Part shown: in pieces, positions 12,000-23,600 of the stretch
Position numbering within the stretch: the first letter of the stretch is position 1
Layout: every line of letters starts with the position of its first letter
Origin: Miscanthus floridulus
Lineage: Eukaryota > Streptophyta > Magnoliopsida > Poales > Poaceae
Length of the DNA: 64,000 bases
Assembly: GCF_019320115.1 (NCBI RefSeq)
Contig: NC_089584.1
Location: forward strand, 54,742,852-54,806,851
Direction of reading: 5' to 3'
Notes under the pieces: generated by a model
The model's input: the letters and a program-made list of their open reading frames with translations, nothing else
Told to the model about the DNA's origin: nothing
Databases searched by the model: none
Program-made: the position numbers and the translations under genes

Positions 12000-12420
12000 G
12001 CCCTTCAAAAATAAAAGGTATATTTGCATGAAGGTATTATTCGCATATAAATGTTGAAGCAATTGATGTCTATTTTTCTATACAAATATAACATTATTCT
12101 AGACCTAAAGCTTAAAAAATGATAAAGTAAATATAGAAATTAACTAGAGGTCATGTGAGCCAAAGTAAGTTGGGCAAAATCAGTCTAAATTGCTAGGAAA
12201 AATTAAAAAATCTAACATCATGCATGTCTCTCTCTAGATCTCTAAGTGAAAGAAATGAACATGAAAAGTTTGAAAAGAGTTTAGGTATGCCACTATCTCA
12301 CCTCTCAAACCCAACTCCTTCGAAGGTTCAAAGGCAAAACCTCCCCCCTCTATTTTTGCTATTTCTCGCCCGCCTAGTCAGTTAATGGTGCTCAGTAGGC
12401 ATACTATTCCGAGGAGGAAG
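12000..12420. other. CACTA 5' leader, non-coding
   Basis: AT-rich sequence between the transposase start codon and the subterminal repeats, where the transposase promoter should lie. No individual promoter element was identified with confidence. Confidence 0.4.
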
Positions 12421-12782
12421 AAGGGGTAATTAGGGGGTCGTTTTTAGGGGCAGTTGACTTAAGAGAACCGCCTCTGCCAATGCATTTGTAGGGGCGGTTC
12501 TCTTAACGAACCATCTTTGAAAATAGATCACTTTTAGAGGCAGTTTTGTAAAGAGGACCGCCTCTGAAGATCCATTTTCAGGGGCGGTTCTCTTAACGTA
12601 ACCGCCCTTGAAAATAGACGTCTATTAGAGGTGGGTTTCTTAATAGAACTGCCCTTGAAGATGTATCTTCAGAGGCGGTCATGGAGCTACAGTGCTCACC
12701 GATGCAGTTAGAGGCGGCGTGCTAGTTGAACCACCTCTGATAGAAAAGGGTGGCGTCGCTAAAAATGATTCCAGTAATAGTG
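12421..12782 (-). repeat. CACTA right terminus with subterminal repeats
   Basis: Inverted and direct copies of aggggcggttctcttaa and its complement (near 12446, 12490, 12580 and diverged copies) lead to the terminal tagtg at 12778-12782, which is CACTA on the minus strand. The three bases outside are aaa. No matching triplet could be checked at the unlocated left end. Confidence 0.75.
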
Positions 12783-13208
12783 AAATGAGGTAATATCTCG
12801 TGTTGATACATGTTTTTTCAAGATAGTCAACAATACTTTAGGTTTAAATATTAACAAAATAGCTTATATGCAAGATACTTCCAACTCATTTATGAGAACT
12901 ACAAGTGACTACATGATTACTGGTGCTTGCCGCGTCAATACCCTTATGATGTTGTTAAGAAAATGTGCTATTATGGTTTGTCAAACGATACACTTAAGAA
13001 AGAACTAATCTCTTAGTTACACCTAGTGGTCTCCCCGCCTCTATGTACAACGCATGTACGATGTATTTGTTTTGTTTGTTGCTAATAAATACCTTATGTG
13101 CATTGTCGAGCTCGTGCAATATTGATATTCCGAACATCATGCTTGCAATATCTTTTTAGGTAACAGTATAATATATATTCATACATATATCTTGGTATTA
13201 ATTTTTTC

Positions 13209-13235
13209 CGTTGCAACGCACGGGCATTTACCTAG
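13209..13235 (+). mobile_element. Helitron-like 3' terminus (plus)
   Basis: The sequence ccgttgcaacgcacgggca, then tttacCTAG followed by T, has the shape of grass Helitron 3' ends: a GC-rich palindromic segment (cgttgcaacg is self-complementary) roughly 10 bases before a terminal CTRR, with insertion between A and T. No matching 5' end was found upstream, so only the terminus is called. Confidence 0.45.
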
Positions 13236-13373
13236 TAATATAAAATTTTTGTAACTGGTTATGAAAAACTAAGATGCTTTAGTCACAATATACGAAGGGT
13301 TTTCTAAGACCATCCCATTAATGGCTCCCTTTAAACGGAGCCTTACGTTCTTAGGCTCCCTCTGTTCAGGACT

Positions 13374-13496
13374 ATGGCCCTATTCGTTTCGCTAAAAAGC
13401 CAGGCTGAAAAGTACTGTTTGTTAATTTGTTGTGAGAGAAAAACACTGTACCATAAGTGATAAACCAGGCTGATAAGTTCAAGTAAATACGGCCTA
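13374..13496. mobile_element. Small MITE-like element
   Basis: The segment starts ggccctattcgtttcgc and ends with aagtaaatacggcct, which are imperfect inverted termini. Inside are the repeats gccaggctgaaaagt and accaggctgataagttc around tttgttgtgagagaaaaacactgt. This is a common non-autonomous DNA transposon type in grasses, probably hAT-related. Family assignment is from memory of its appearance. Confidence 0.55.
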
Positions 13497-13816
13497 TATA
13501 GTTACTGGTTAGCATTCAGATACCCCCTACATTTAAGCCACTATTTTATTTTCTCTCTTGTTTTAATATAATACTAGGTATATGTCTATGCGTTACACCA
13601 GGGCTATGAACATCTGTAATCGGATGCAAACGTGAGCTCTGAGGATTTCTTATTGGACACAGAGACGTGGATCTGATTTTCGTATCGAAACTGCGTAGGA
13701 CACGAACGTATGAGTTCCGAGTAGAGGATGATTTGTATCGCACGCGGAAACGTGAGCAAGGATCGAGATTTGGTATCACCGTATAGCTGATTACGTTATA
13801 GTCTTTTTAGGTGTAA

Positions 13817-13843
13817 CTAGATAAATGCCCGTGCATTACACGG
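13817..13843 (-). mobile_element. Helitron-like 3' terminus (minus)
   Basis: On the minus strand the sequence is ccgtgtaatgcacgggcattt then atCTAG followed by T: a stem CCGTG/CACGG with a 5-base loop, then CTAG. It mirrors the terminus at 13209-13235, and a more decayed relative lies near 13574-13600. The element would extend to the right. No 5' end was found. Confidence 0.4.
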
Positions 13844-14111
13844 AAACATAACAATGATATGGTAATTTAAGTATGAGCGTGTGTTGTATTTATTTTAAAA
13901 ATAGTATGAACATGTTAAAAAAGTAATTTTCTATAGCAATTAGGAGATTGGGAGGAGGGGCACCGGATGTTGTGATGATTCTGTACACCTGTACGTGCCT
14001 TTTGAATAATTAAACTGATGAGCCTAGCCTGTACATCTCTTTGAAATTATAGATAATGTGAGGCTGCCGACCGTCCCAAGATGGCCGCCGTCCAAGACGT
14101 GCAAAGGGGCG

Positions 14112-15132
14112 GCTGTGACAGAACCGTTCAATTTATACAAGCTCAAGCATGGCTGCCCCCGCTTAACACGTTAGCACGCGCACACTTTCTCTTTTATAAA
14201 CCCAGTAGTCCGCCGAGTGTCATGGAGGACCTCGGTATAAACCCAGTAGTCCGCCGAGTGTCATGGAGAACCTCGGTAAATCCACATCACAACCAATACC
14301 ATAATAGATTAAGCAAATGCACATCATATACACGGAGTTGTAGCGGAAATAATGTTTGTAATTAAGTTCACAAATAATAATATGTTGCCAAGTTTACCAA
14401 TATGATAGCTAAAACAACGTAGCTTTAAAATTGTTACAATAAGATGAGTTTTCAAACATACTGCTAGCATGAGTAACATCCTCCAACAATAGCATATAAA
14501 TGAGAAATAAATGTAGAGTCGCCGAGCCCACTCGCGATTAGCCACCATCCTCAGCAGGCTGAGACTTCACCTGCAACATGGTGGGATAAACTCTGAGTAC
14601 TCGAATGTACTAAGCTAGACTTACTCGTCATAAACCAAAAATAAAGTGACACCAAGAATCATGCAAGGCTTTATAAGTGGAGCTGGTTTGACAACATTTT
14701 GCATAAAAAGCAACTAGTTGAGCTATATATTTTATAATTCAATTCCAAGTTAATTGTAGCTATTTGTCTCTAGATTAGCACCTAACCTGTGCCAAACATG
14801 TGATGTATGATTATGTAGCATAACAATAATAACCATAGCCGGTATAACATTCCCATATTCATCATAGCCATCAAATTCCATAGTTCAATTACTATGAATT
14901 TTCAAAGTTTCAGCCGATTAATTGCAATAAACAGAAAAGATAAAAGAAAAACACATTTGCATCGGGAACCATGAACTTCCCACTGACACCAATTCCCGCA
15001 AGCAGGTCCTTTTAGGTACTATTCCCCTAAGTCATGGATGTTCACTTAACCCCCTGTCTTTTCTTCTATTTGAACCCGAGGCCCTTCTTCTTCTACCTTC
15101 AGATCGACAGAATGGACACAGAGCAGGGTCGG
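14112..15132 (-). mobile_element. LTR fragment of a gypsy-type element (truncated)
   Basis: The plus-strand left edge tgtgacagaacc is the complement of a GGTTCTGTCACA LTR end, very like the ends of the two complete gypsy-type elements in this window (GGTTCTGCCACA). Inside, at 14560-14640 on the minus strand, lies the same conserved block as in those LTRs: a short GTAC hairpin, a gagtactcagagttt segment and TTGCAGGTGA. The opposite LTR edge is missing because the copia LTR starts at 15133. A 41-bp tandem duplication lies within it. Confidence 0.6.
14195..14276. repeat. 41-bp tandem duplication
   Basis: Two adjacent copies of a 41-bp unit (14195-14235 and 14236-14276) that begins tataaacccagtagtccgcc. 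They differ by one base (gaggacc against gagaacc). Each contains a tataaa string, but no gene is associated. Confidence 0.85.
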
Positions 15133-16574
15133 TGTAAGGAAAATGGACCCTAGGCCCATTTACTTTGGATTTTGGTGTTTGATGATCAACACAACCAAAT
15201 TGGACTAATAAATTTGCAAGTAATTGTTTTGTAGTTCAATAGGGTGCAAGACGTGACTTGGACGAAGGCGACATGATGATCCTACGATCAACACCATAAG
15301 CAAGACCCTAGAAGCACAAGAGAAGACCCAAGAAATCAAGTATAGTCCAAGCACGAAGATGGGAACCAAGCTGAACGTAAGATCGCAAAGAAACGAGCTC
15401 GGCAGAGGTGACCGGACGTGTATGATCAGTTGCTCAGCAACAGCAAGCGTCGGCAGCTGTGACCGGATGCTGAGCGAAGCAGTGACCGAATGCACCGATG
15501 ACACTATCCTTCATCACGACAATGTCTTTAGCGTGACCGAACGTAGCCGCACTGGACGACCGGACGCACAAAGTACAGCGTCTGATCGAGTCCAGAGAGG
15601 TTCCAAAGTGGCGCCAGCGCGACCGGACGCGTTCGATCGAGTGAGACCGAACTTGGCTCAGAGTCCGATCAACGCGCATGCTCTAAAGGTTGGGACGACC
15701 GGACGCGTCCGGTCAGGACGACAGTAGCGTTCGGTCAGTAGCAGAAAGCTGGGTTTCGTCCCGAACGGCTACTTTCTCAGTGGAGCTTATAAATAGACCC
15801 CCAACCGGCCATTTGACATGTGAAGAGTTGAGAAAACATACCAAGGGTGTTGATATACTATTTTAGTGATCTCCACTTAAATAGTGCTTAGTGATTCATT
15901 AGGTGATTAGCGTAGGTGCTTTGCGAAGTGCTTAGGTTGATTAGACCACCGCTTATGCGCTTGCTCTAGATTTAGGCCTAGTGTTTAGTGAGGTTTGCAC
16001 ACCTTTTATCACTCGGTGCTTGCGCGCACCATTGTTGTACATTGGAGGGGCTTATAGTCTTGCGAGATCACACCAATCGCGTTTATGGTGTGTCCGCCAC
16101 CGTGTACCGAAGGGAACAAGGCCCACGGCGGTTTGGCCAAAAGCTTGATAGTGAAGATGGTGGGGAGCGGTCCAGGAGAGGCTTGCCGGAAGGCACACTA
16201 GAGACACACTTGCGCGTGGGGAAGGTCCAGGGCTATCCACGAAGTTACCTGACCGGGAGCTTGGCCCTTGTGACGGGCTCCAACGAGGACTAGGGGAAGC
16301 TTGCGCACTTCTCGATACCTTGGTAAAAATACCAGAGTCGTCGATGAGAGTTTGCATATCTCTACCTTACTCTTTAGCTTCTGCATTTACATTATTTGCA
16401 TAACTCCGTTTTGCTGTAGAGATAGCAATACACTAGCAAAACCATAGTTGCACATTTAGATAGTTTACCTTTTGCATAGGTTTTTGCTAAGGATAGAAAA
16501 AGAGGCCATAGTTTAGAGTTAGTGTTTTAAGTTGCCTAATTCACCCCCCTATTAGGTGTCATAGTCCCCTTTCA
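15133..16574 (+). repeat. Copia 5' LTR
   Basis: Begins tgtaaggaaaatggaccc and ends cctttca, immediately before the primer site. A TATA box (ttataaatag, 15787-15796) marks the U3/R region. Upstream of it, 15400-15730 holds about nine copies of a gaccggacg-like unit. The partner LTR is not in the window, so age cannot be estimated. Confidence 0.8.
15787..15796 (+). promoter_or_regulatory. TATA box of copia LTR promoter
   Basis: ttataaatag downstream of the gaccggacg repeat cluster and about 790 bp before the end of the LTR. Position and context fit the retrotransposon promoter. Confidence 0.6.
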
Positions 16575-16576
16575 AT

Positions 16577-16588
16577 TGGTATCAGAGC
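16577..16588 (+). promoter_or_regulatory. Primer binding site (initiator Met tRNA), copia
   Basis: tggtatcagagc starts three bases after the LTR end (ca at 16573-16574). It is the standard complement of the 3' end of plant initiator Met tRNA. Confidence 0.9.
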
Positions 16589-16653
16589 AGGTTGGCTCAA
16601 TTTGGACCTTTGGCTTCACCGCTGTTGAGCCGACGCTATTTAAAGTGGTTGGG

Positions 16654-16836
16654 ATGGATACCTCTAGGCCTCCACACTTTGACGGCACTAACTTAACCTA
16701 CTATAAAGCTAGAATGGTTTTTCACCTTGAGGTGGTAGATTTGGGTGTTTGGAGAGTCACTCATGACAGGATGAAACTCATTAAGAATCTCGATAAACCC
16801 ACAAAGAGTGAAGAAAAAAGAAATTCATTTCAACGC
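16654..16836 (+). pseudogene. Copia gag, N-terminal part (split by insertion)
   Basis: Starts at the ATG 80 bases after the LTR with MDTSRPPHFDGTNLTYYKAR. The P-x-F-D/N-G-x-N-Y/L-x-x-Y/W pattern is typical at the N-terminus of SIRE-type copia Gag. It forms the structural core of the virus-like particle in known members. The frame is cut at 16836 by the chromovirus. To continue in the frame used after 29962, a one-base shift is needed in the A-rich run near 16811-16820, so gag was already damaged or was damaged later. Confidence 0.8.
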
Positions 16837-19800
16837 TGTGGCAGAACCTCCTAAGAAATCGGGCCCACATGCACCTATCGTTGTCTTAACAGACCTCGGA
16901 TAGCGTACACGAGTTCCCAACAACTCAACAGGTCTGTCGGGTGTCCTCGGGAAACCCGAATCATCCACAATTCTCTTTTTAAACAGGATCCCAATCACAG
17001 TCATTGCAGATTACAACAGTTTATTCAAATATATACCAGAGTAAAAGATAGCGGAAGTCTTAAGATAACATAATTACAAACCAGTTGTTTTCAAACTTAC
17101 AATACCATAAGTGTTATACAACCATAGTGGCGGGATAATATTACATTAACTTTATTTATCAAACAAACTAGTGCCTTGTCCAAAGGCCATTCATTACTCC
17201 TCATCATCATCGTTGACTTCAAACACTGACATGCAGCAGGGACCAAAACAAGCCTGCGCATGCGACTCGCCTGCAACAAGGGTTAACAAACCCTGAGTAC
17301 AAAGGTACTCAACAAGACTAACCCGACGTAACGGGGTGTAATACTTTAGAGATGCAGGGATTTGGGGCAAGGTAAGGATGTAGCAAGATTCAAAAGTTCT
17401 TTGCCAAAAGCTTACTATCCTTCATTCTATTTTCAAGTTTACCACTAAGTTCTTTTAGTTCATTATCTCAACTAAATATACATTTCCCATATTCCATTCC
17501 TTCCCATTCCATTCTTTTTCTCATATTTTAGTAATTCACCAGTACTACATTGCTTCTGTAATGAATCGAGTCTCCATATCCGCGGAGCACCGGCAATTCG
17601 AATTGATTCAAGTCCCAGCTGGGGATTCCTTATCACACGACATATGTAGAACTAAATCTTGCATATATCAACCTTGCTATCGGATCCTCCTATACTAAGC
17701 CGTCTCCACGCCACCCGAGAGCACAGCACACCTCAAATCCGGCCACATTCCAGCCACGAGGGTACACGCTACTCCCGCCATCTCTCCACTCCCAGTGCGC
17801 GGGCATTCGTCTTAGTATCGGATTAGCCGAAGTAGGCTTACCGGAGTATGTGACCAGTACTACAAAGTGTCTCGTTCAGAAGATCCACAATGAGTGGCCT
17901 TTAAGTGACATAGTCGGTAACATTACCCAACGTTCAAGATAAGTCACCCGGCTAGTCTCTAATTCATTCCACATTCTTTCTTTCTTTGGCCAGTATGCCA
18001 TCTTTGTTTGTATCAAAACTTTTGCTTTGAAAGCCTATCATAAAGCATACTAAGCATTCTACGCCTTTGTAAATAAAAACATCTTCAAGGATGGTAACAA
18101 GTAACAAGGTAGGTAATGCATCAAGTAGGTAACATTTGAAGTAATTGACTTAATGCAGTAAGTAACATAAGTGATAAACTTTTCAAAGTAACAAGGTAAT
18201 GGCTTAATGCATAAACCGGGGCTTGCCTTCGTTGACGATTTCCGGTTCCGGATTAGTACCACAATTATCAAATCCCGTGACAACCGGGGATTCTTCCAGA
18301 ACTTGCTCAACTAGAATAGTTTCGTTCTCGGGTTCTACACGAAATAATAACATATGCTTTAACATGATGATAATGTAAACATGATGCTTTCACGGTACAT
18401 GAAATGTAGAAACACCCGCAACGATTTTATTTCGCGGTACAGTTGCAAGCCAACAAAAGCAACCTGTAAGCCTATCATTAAGAAACACACACTTGACTTG
18501 ACCTAATGGATCTTGGAACCCTACTAGTCACAAAACATGACCAAAACAAGATCCAACACTAATCAACACTTAGGGTTTCGACGAGTTAACTTATTAATGA
18601 CTTTTGTTATCACATGAAATGTCATTAAGATTTACTAATTACAGATTAGATATTAGTTCAAATACTAATTAAAGTTCTAAGGATCATTATAAGTTAATGA
18701 CCCAAGGTCAACAATCAAATCTAAAGTCAAACAAATCTTAATTGATTAAACATTGATTAAATGAATAATTAATTAAATACTTAAGTCTATATTAGGTATA
18801 AAATAAACTTTGTCCAATTAAGCTCAAATTTTTATGTAAGCTTCCTCATGATAAATTAGTGTACCAAAATAAATTTCATAATTTTTTGGAGTTATATAGT
18901 GACCTACAAAAATCATGGAAATTGCATTTTTCAATTAATGGACCAAATATTTGAACATTAAAAATTTATTCAAATTCCAAGTTTCAAATTTTTAAATCAT
19001 ACTAGAACATGTACAGAAGCTACACAAAAATTTTCAGAATTTTTGAATGTGTAAATAAATTCCTACAAAATTGCCAAATCTCTGCACTATTCAAAATCAG
19101 AAAATAATCAAGGCTCACTGTTCTTCTTCCTCAGCATCACTGACAGCCTGACCCCACGCGTCAGCGACAGCGAGCAAGGCACGGCGGCGCGGCCAGCTCC
19201 GGCCAGCAAAACGCGCCGGTGGTGACTCTCCGACGCTACGGATTGCTCCTACATGATCTTCTACTTCCTACGAATCGAACTCGGCTATCAGAACGGAATA
19301 AGGTGCACCGGAGGCACCTCCACACCGGGCATGGCGGGCGGAGCACGTCGGTGAACGGCGTAAACACGGTGATGGTACAGTAGGGACTGAAGCGAAGTGA
19401 TAAACACGTTCAGGAGCTTACTGCGATCACGATGGCGGACTCGGTGCAGCCGGAGATGGTCTGGAGCAGCCTGGCCACGGTGAGGCAGTCGCGGCGGAGC
19501 TCCGACCGGTCACGGGGAAGATGGGTTACGCCGGGCGATTTCGGCCAACACCAGCGACGTGAGTAAGTCGAGGAGGAGCGCAAGACCAATGCGATCACGT
19601 TGACGTAGCTGGGAACGACTGACGCGGCTCGACGAGACCAACGGCGAGCGGCGGAGCTATGCGGTGGCGGAGCAGAGCAGAGGGAAGAAATGGGAGCGAC
19701 GGCGACGACGGTGGCTATTTATAGCCCGGAAGGAGGCGTACGGTGTCGCCAACGCACGGGCGAACTCGCCACGGTGACAACGGCGTGTCACCGCGCGTGA

Positions 19801-20523
19801 AAGCGGCGAAGAAGGGCGGCGGCAAGCTGACTGCGTGTCGACGGCGGTGAGCAGTGAGGTGGAGGTGAAATTTTGAAAAATTTACAAAACTGCCATTGCG
19901 TCCATTTCTCAAATTACTCTCAAATCTTCTAAAGAAGTTGAAAATCTCCAAAAATGAAAGTTGCTCAACTTTTCAAGTACTACAACTTTGATTTAAGAAA
20001 CATTTTCAAATTCTACCTCCATTTTGAATTTCACATTTGGGGTACATTTAAAGATTTGAATCATTTCAAAATTACTCCAAATTTTGTATGTAAACTTGAA
20101 AAACTTTGAATACCAAAGTTGATCCTTATAAAATAATCTCCAACTTTGCTTTTTGCCTCAACCCCAAATTCCTCATGGATTTTGAATTAGTCAAAAGGGG
20201 CAAAAAGGACTTTTATAATTTGAATGTGAATTCAAATTTGATTTGTCTTCCTTTTACTTAGATTTTGATTTTTGACCAGTAACATGGCCCATTAGGGTTA
20301 TTTGAGTCAAATGACACATGGCCTCACATGAACACATGAAATTTGACCCTTGTGGTCATGATCTGTATTTAGGGTTTTTGAAACACATCACATGAAATAA
20401 CAACATTATGAAATAAACCTTATTTAGTGAATGCACTCAAAACTTTATACTATATGAATGCTTTGCAATGCACATGATGACATGTCACATTTTAGTATTA
20501 GGTCAAACACCAGAGGTGTTACA
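16837..20523 (-). repeat. Chromovirus 3' LTR
   Basis: 3' LTR relative to the minus-strand element. Edges are tgtggcagaacc on the left and ggtgttaca on the right (TGTAACACC...GGTTCTGCCACA on the minus strand). Contains a minus-strand TATA box (complement of ctatttatag at 19715-19724) and the hairpin gagtacaaaggtactc at 17295-17310. Confidence 0.93.
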
Positions 20524-20538
20524 ACCCTTCCCCCTTAA
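20524..20538 (-). promoter_or_regulatory. Polypurine tract, chromovirus
   Basis: The minus strand reads TTAAGGGGGAAGGGT directly before TGTAACACC of the 3' LTR. It primes plus-strand DNA synthesis. It is preceded by GGGACGAGATTTC, a block also partly conserved in the non-autonomous element (about 43945-43958). Confidence 0.9.
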
Positions 20539-20692
20539 AGAAATCTCGTCCCGAGATTTAAAACTTAAGGCTAAGTAATGGAAAAGGAAATGTGTCAAGC
20601 TAACACATCATAACTTTATTCAAAAGGCTATTGAGGGGGTTTTCCATTCTGTTAACAGCAGGACAAGTTACAATATAGACAAGGTATTGCAA

Positions 20693-23600
20693 CTAGATAG
20701 TAGCGAAGAAGTCAGGAAAATTCTCTTCTAAGTAATCCTCGGACTCCCAAGTAGCTTCATCTTCAGTGTGTTGATTCCATTGTACTTTGTAGAACTTGAT
20801 CGTACGTCTCCGAGTGACTCGATCTTTCTGATCTAAGACTCTAATGGGGTACTCGGCATAAGTCAAATCAGGTTCTAGTTCTACATTACCAAAGTCGATT
20901 TCTTGGTCAGGTACTTGAAGACACTTCTTTAACTGAGATACATGAAAGATATCATGCACCGCTGACATGTGATCTGGTAGCTTGACGCGATAGGCGACTG
21001 GTCCACATCGTTGTTGGATCTGAAAAGGACCGACATAACGGGGCGCCAACTTTCCCCGAATCCCGAAACGATGAACTCCTTTCATCGGTGATACCTTGAG
21101 GTAGACATAATCTCCCACTTTGAATTCTAGCGGTCGCCTCCTCTTATCAGCATAGCTTTTCTGTCTGGATTGAGCTATCTTCATATTAGTTTGTATGAGT
21201 TTAACTTTCTCTTCAGCTTCCTTGACCACATCCGGTCCAAAGAACCAACGTTCTCCAGCTTCTGACCAGTTTAAAGGCGTTTGGCACCTGCGGCCATACA
21301 GTGCTTCGAACGGTGCCATTTTAATGCTCTCTTGATGGCTGTTGTTATATGAGAATTCAGCTAAGGGAAGGCATTCATCCCATTTAGTACCAAAGGAAAG
21401 AACACATGCTCTCAACATATCTTCAAGAATTTGATTTACTCTTTCAGTCTGTCCGTCTGTTTGCGGATGATAAGCAGAGCTACGGATAAGTTTAGTTCCT
21501 AAAGACTCATGTAAACTTTTCCAAAACTTGGATATGAACAATGACCCTCTATCAGAGACAATGGTCTTGGGTGCCCCATGCAGACTGAAAATTCTATCAA
21601 GGTAAAGCTTTGCATACTGTTCCGCTCGATATTTATCTTTGACTGGCAAGAAATGAGCTATTTTGGTTAATCGATCAACAATAACCCATATTGAATTGTA
21701 GCCTGCAGATGTCCTAGGCAACCCTACTATGAAGTCCATACAAATATCCTCCCACTTCCAAGATGGAACTGGTAAGGAATGTAATGGACCTGCAGTCTTC
21801 ATATGAACCGCTTTGACCCTCTGACAAATATCACACTTGGCTACATATTGAGCTATTTCTATTTTCATTTTGGTCCACCAATATCTCTTCCTCAGATCAT
21901 GATACATTTTGTTGCTACCCGGATGAATGGAGTATCTTGTAGAATGAGCTTCATCAAGAATCTGCTTGCGCAGCTCTGGATTTTTGGGTACTACCAACCT
22001 ATCCTTGAACCATACAACATCTGATTCATCAACCTTGAAACATGTTGGTCTTCCAGATCTGACTTTATCCTTAATATGGGCTATGCCCTTACTTTTCTGT
22101 TGAGCAGCAATGATCTGATCCTTGATAGTGGACTCAACTACAATATTGGACAGGGAACCTTGTTCTATGATTTGTAAATCCAGATGCTCCATCTCTTGAC
22201 ACAATGTTTGCTGCATCGGTTCCACAATTAGGCAATGACAATGACTCTTGCGACTCAGGGCATCGGCAACTACATTAGCCTTACCCGGATGATAATGCAC
22301 TTCTAAGTCATAATCTTTAATAAGTTCTAACCATCTCCTTTGCCTCATATTCAGTTCTGACTGAGTGAAGATGTATTTTAGACTCTTGTGATCCGTATAG
22401 ATATGACATATATTGCCCAATAAATAATGTCGCCAAATCTTGAGTGAATGGACAACAGCAGCTAATTCAAGATCATGGGTGGGGTAATGTTCTTCATGCT
22501 TCTTGAGTTGTCTGGAAGCATATGCTATGACTCTGCCTTCTTGCATAAGAACACAGCCAATACCAATTCCGGATGCATCACAATAGATATCAAATGGTCT
22601 CTCGATATCAGGTTGTGCTAATACTGGTGCAGTTGTCAACAACTTCTTCAATGTCTGAAAGGCCTCTTCACATTCGGTTGACCATACAAACTTTGTTTGA
22701 TTTTTCAACAGTCCAGTAATTGGCTTCGCAATTCTGGAGAAGTCAGGGATAAACCGACGGTAATACCCTGCCAACCCCAGGAAGCTACGAACTTGATGAA
22801 CAGTGGTAGGTGCCTTCCAATTAAGGACTTCTTCTACTTTGCTCGGATCAACAGCTACACCTTCAGCAGATAGCACATGACCCAGAAATTGTACTTCCTC
22901 CAGCCAAAATGCACATTTGCTGAACTTGGCATATAGTTGGTGATCTCTTAATCTTTGTAGAACAATACGGAGATGTTCCGCATGTTCCTCTTTGCTCTTA
23001 GAGTAGATAAGAATGTCATCAATAAACACCACGACAAACTTATCCAACTCCGGCATGAAAACTGAGTTCATCAGGTACATGAAATGAGCCGGGGCATTGG
23101 TCAGCCCAAAAGACATGACTAGATACTCATATAGTCCATATCGAGTAGTAAATGCTGTCTTTGGCACATCTTCACGTCTGATCTTAATCTGGTGGTAGCC
23201 TGATCTTAAGTCTATCTTTGAGAATACCTTAGCTCCCGCAAGTTGATCAAAAAGTAAATCGATTCGGGGTAAGGGATATTTGTTCTTGATGGTGACTTCA
23301 TTTAGTGGCCTATAGTCAACACATAACCTTAAGGTTTGGTCCTTCTTCTTCACGAAAATAGCAGGACATCCCCAAGGTGATGAACTGGGTTGAATGAAAC
23401 CCTTATCTAACAACTCTTGTAGTTGCATTTTTAATTCTGCTAATTCTTTCGGTGGCATCCTATATGCTCTTCTGGACACTGGTGCTGTCCCTAGTTTCAG
23501 ATCAATTCTGAACTCTACGTCTCGGTCTGGTGGCAGACCAGGCAGGTCATTGGGAAAGACATCCGTAAACTCACATACCACTGAGATTCCCTCGGCTCCT

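Larger units (their letters stand above)
8162..12782 (-). mobile_element. CACTA DNA transposon (right terminus certain, left uncertain)
   Basis: The right end is clear: the minus strand starts CACTATTACTGGAATCATTT at 12782, followed by subterminal repeats at 12421-12750, then the transposase gene in the same orientation. Related subterminal repeats occur on the other side at 8170-8560. I could not find a matching CACTA inverted terminus. The best site, cattagtggtag at 8162, is degenerate. The element may end there, or may extend leftwards to include the unknown gene at 2.7-6.0 kb as a second transposon gene. Confidence 0.65.

Noticed and set aside
15697..15714. Rho-independent terminator or CRISPR-like repeat
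   Set aside because: The palindrome and surrounding gaccggacg repeats are irregularly spaced and lie in a eukaryotic LTR with a TATA box. There is no spacer structure.
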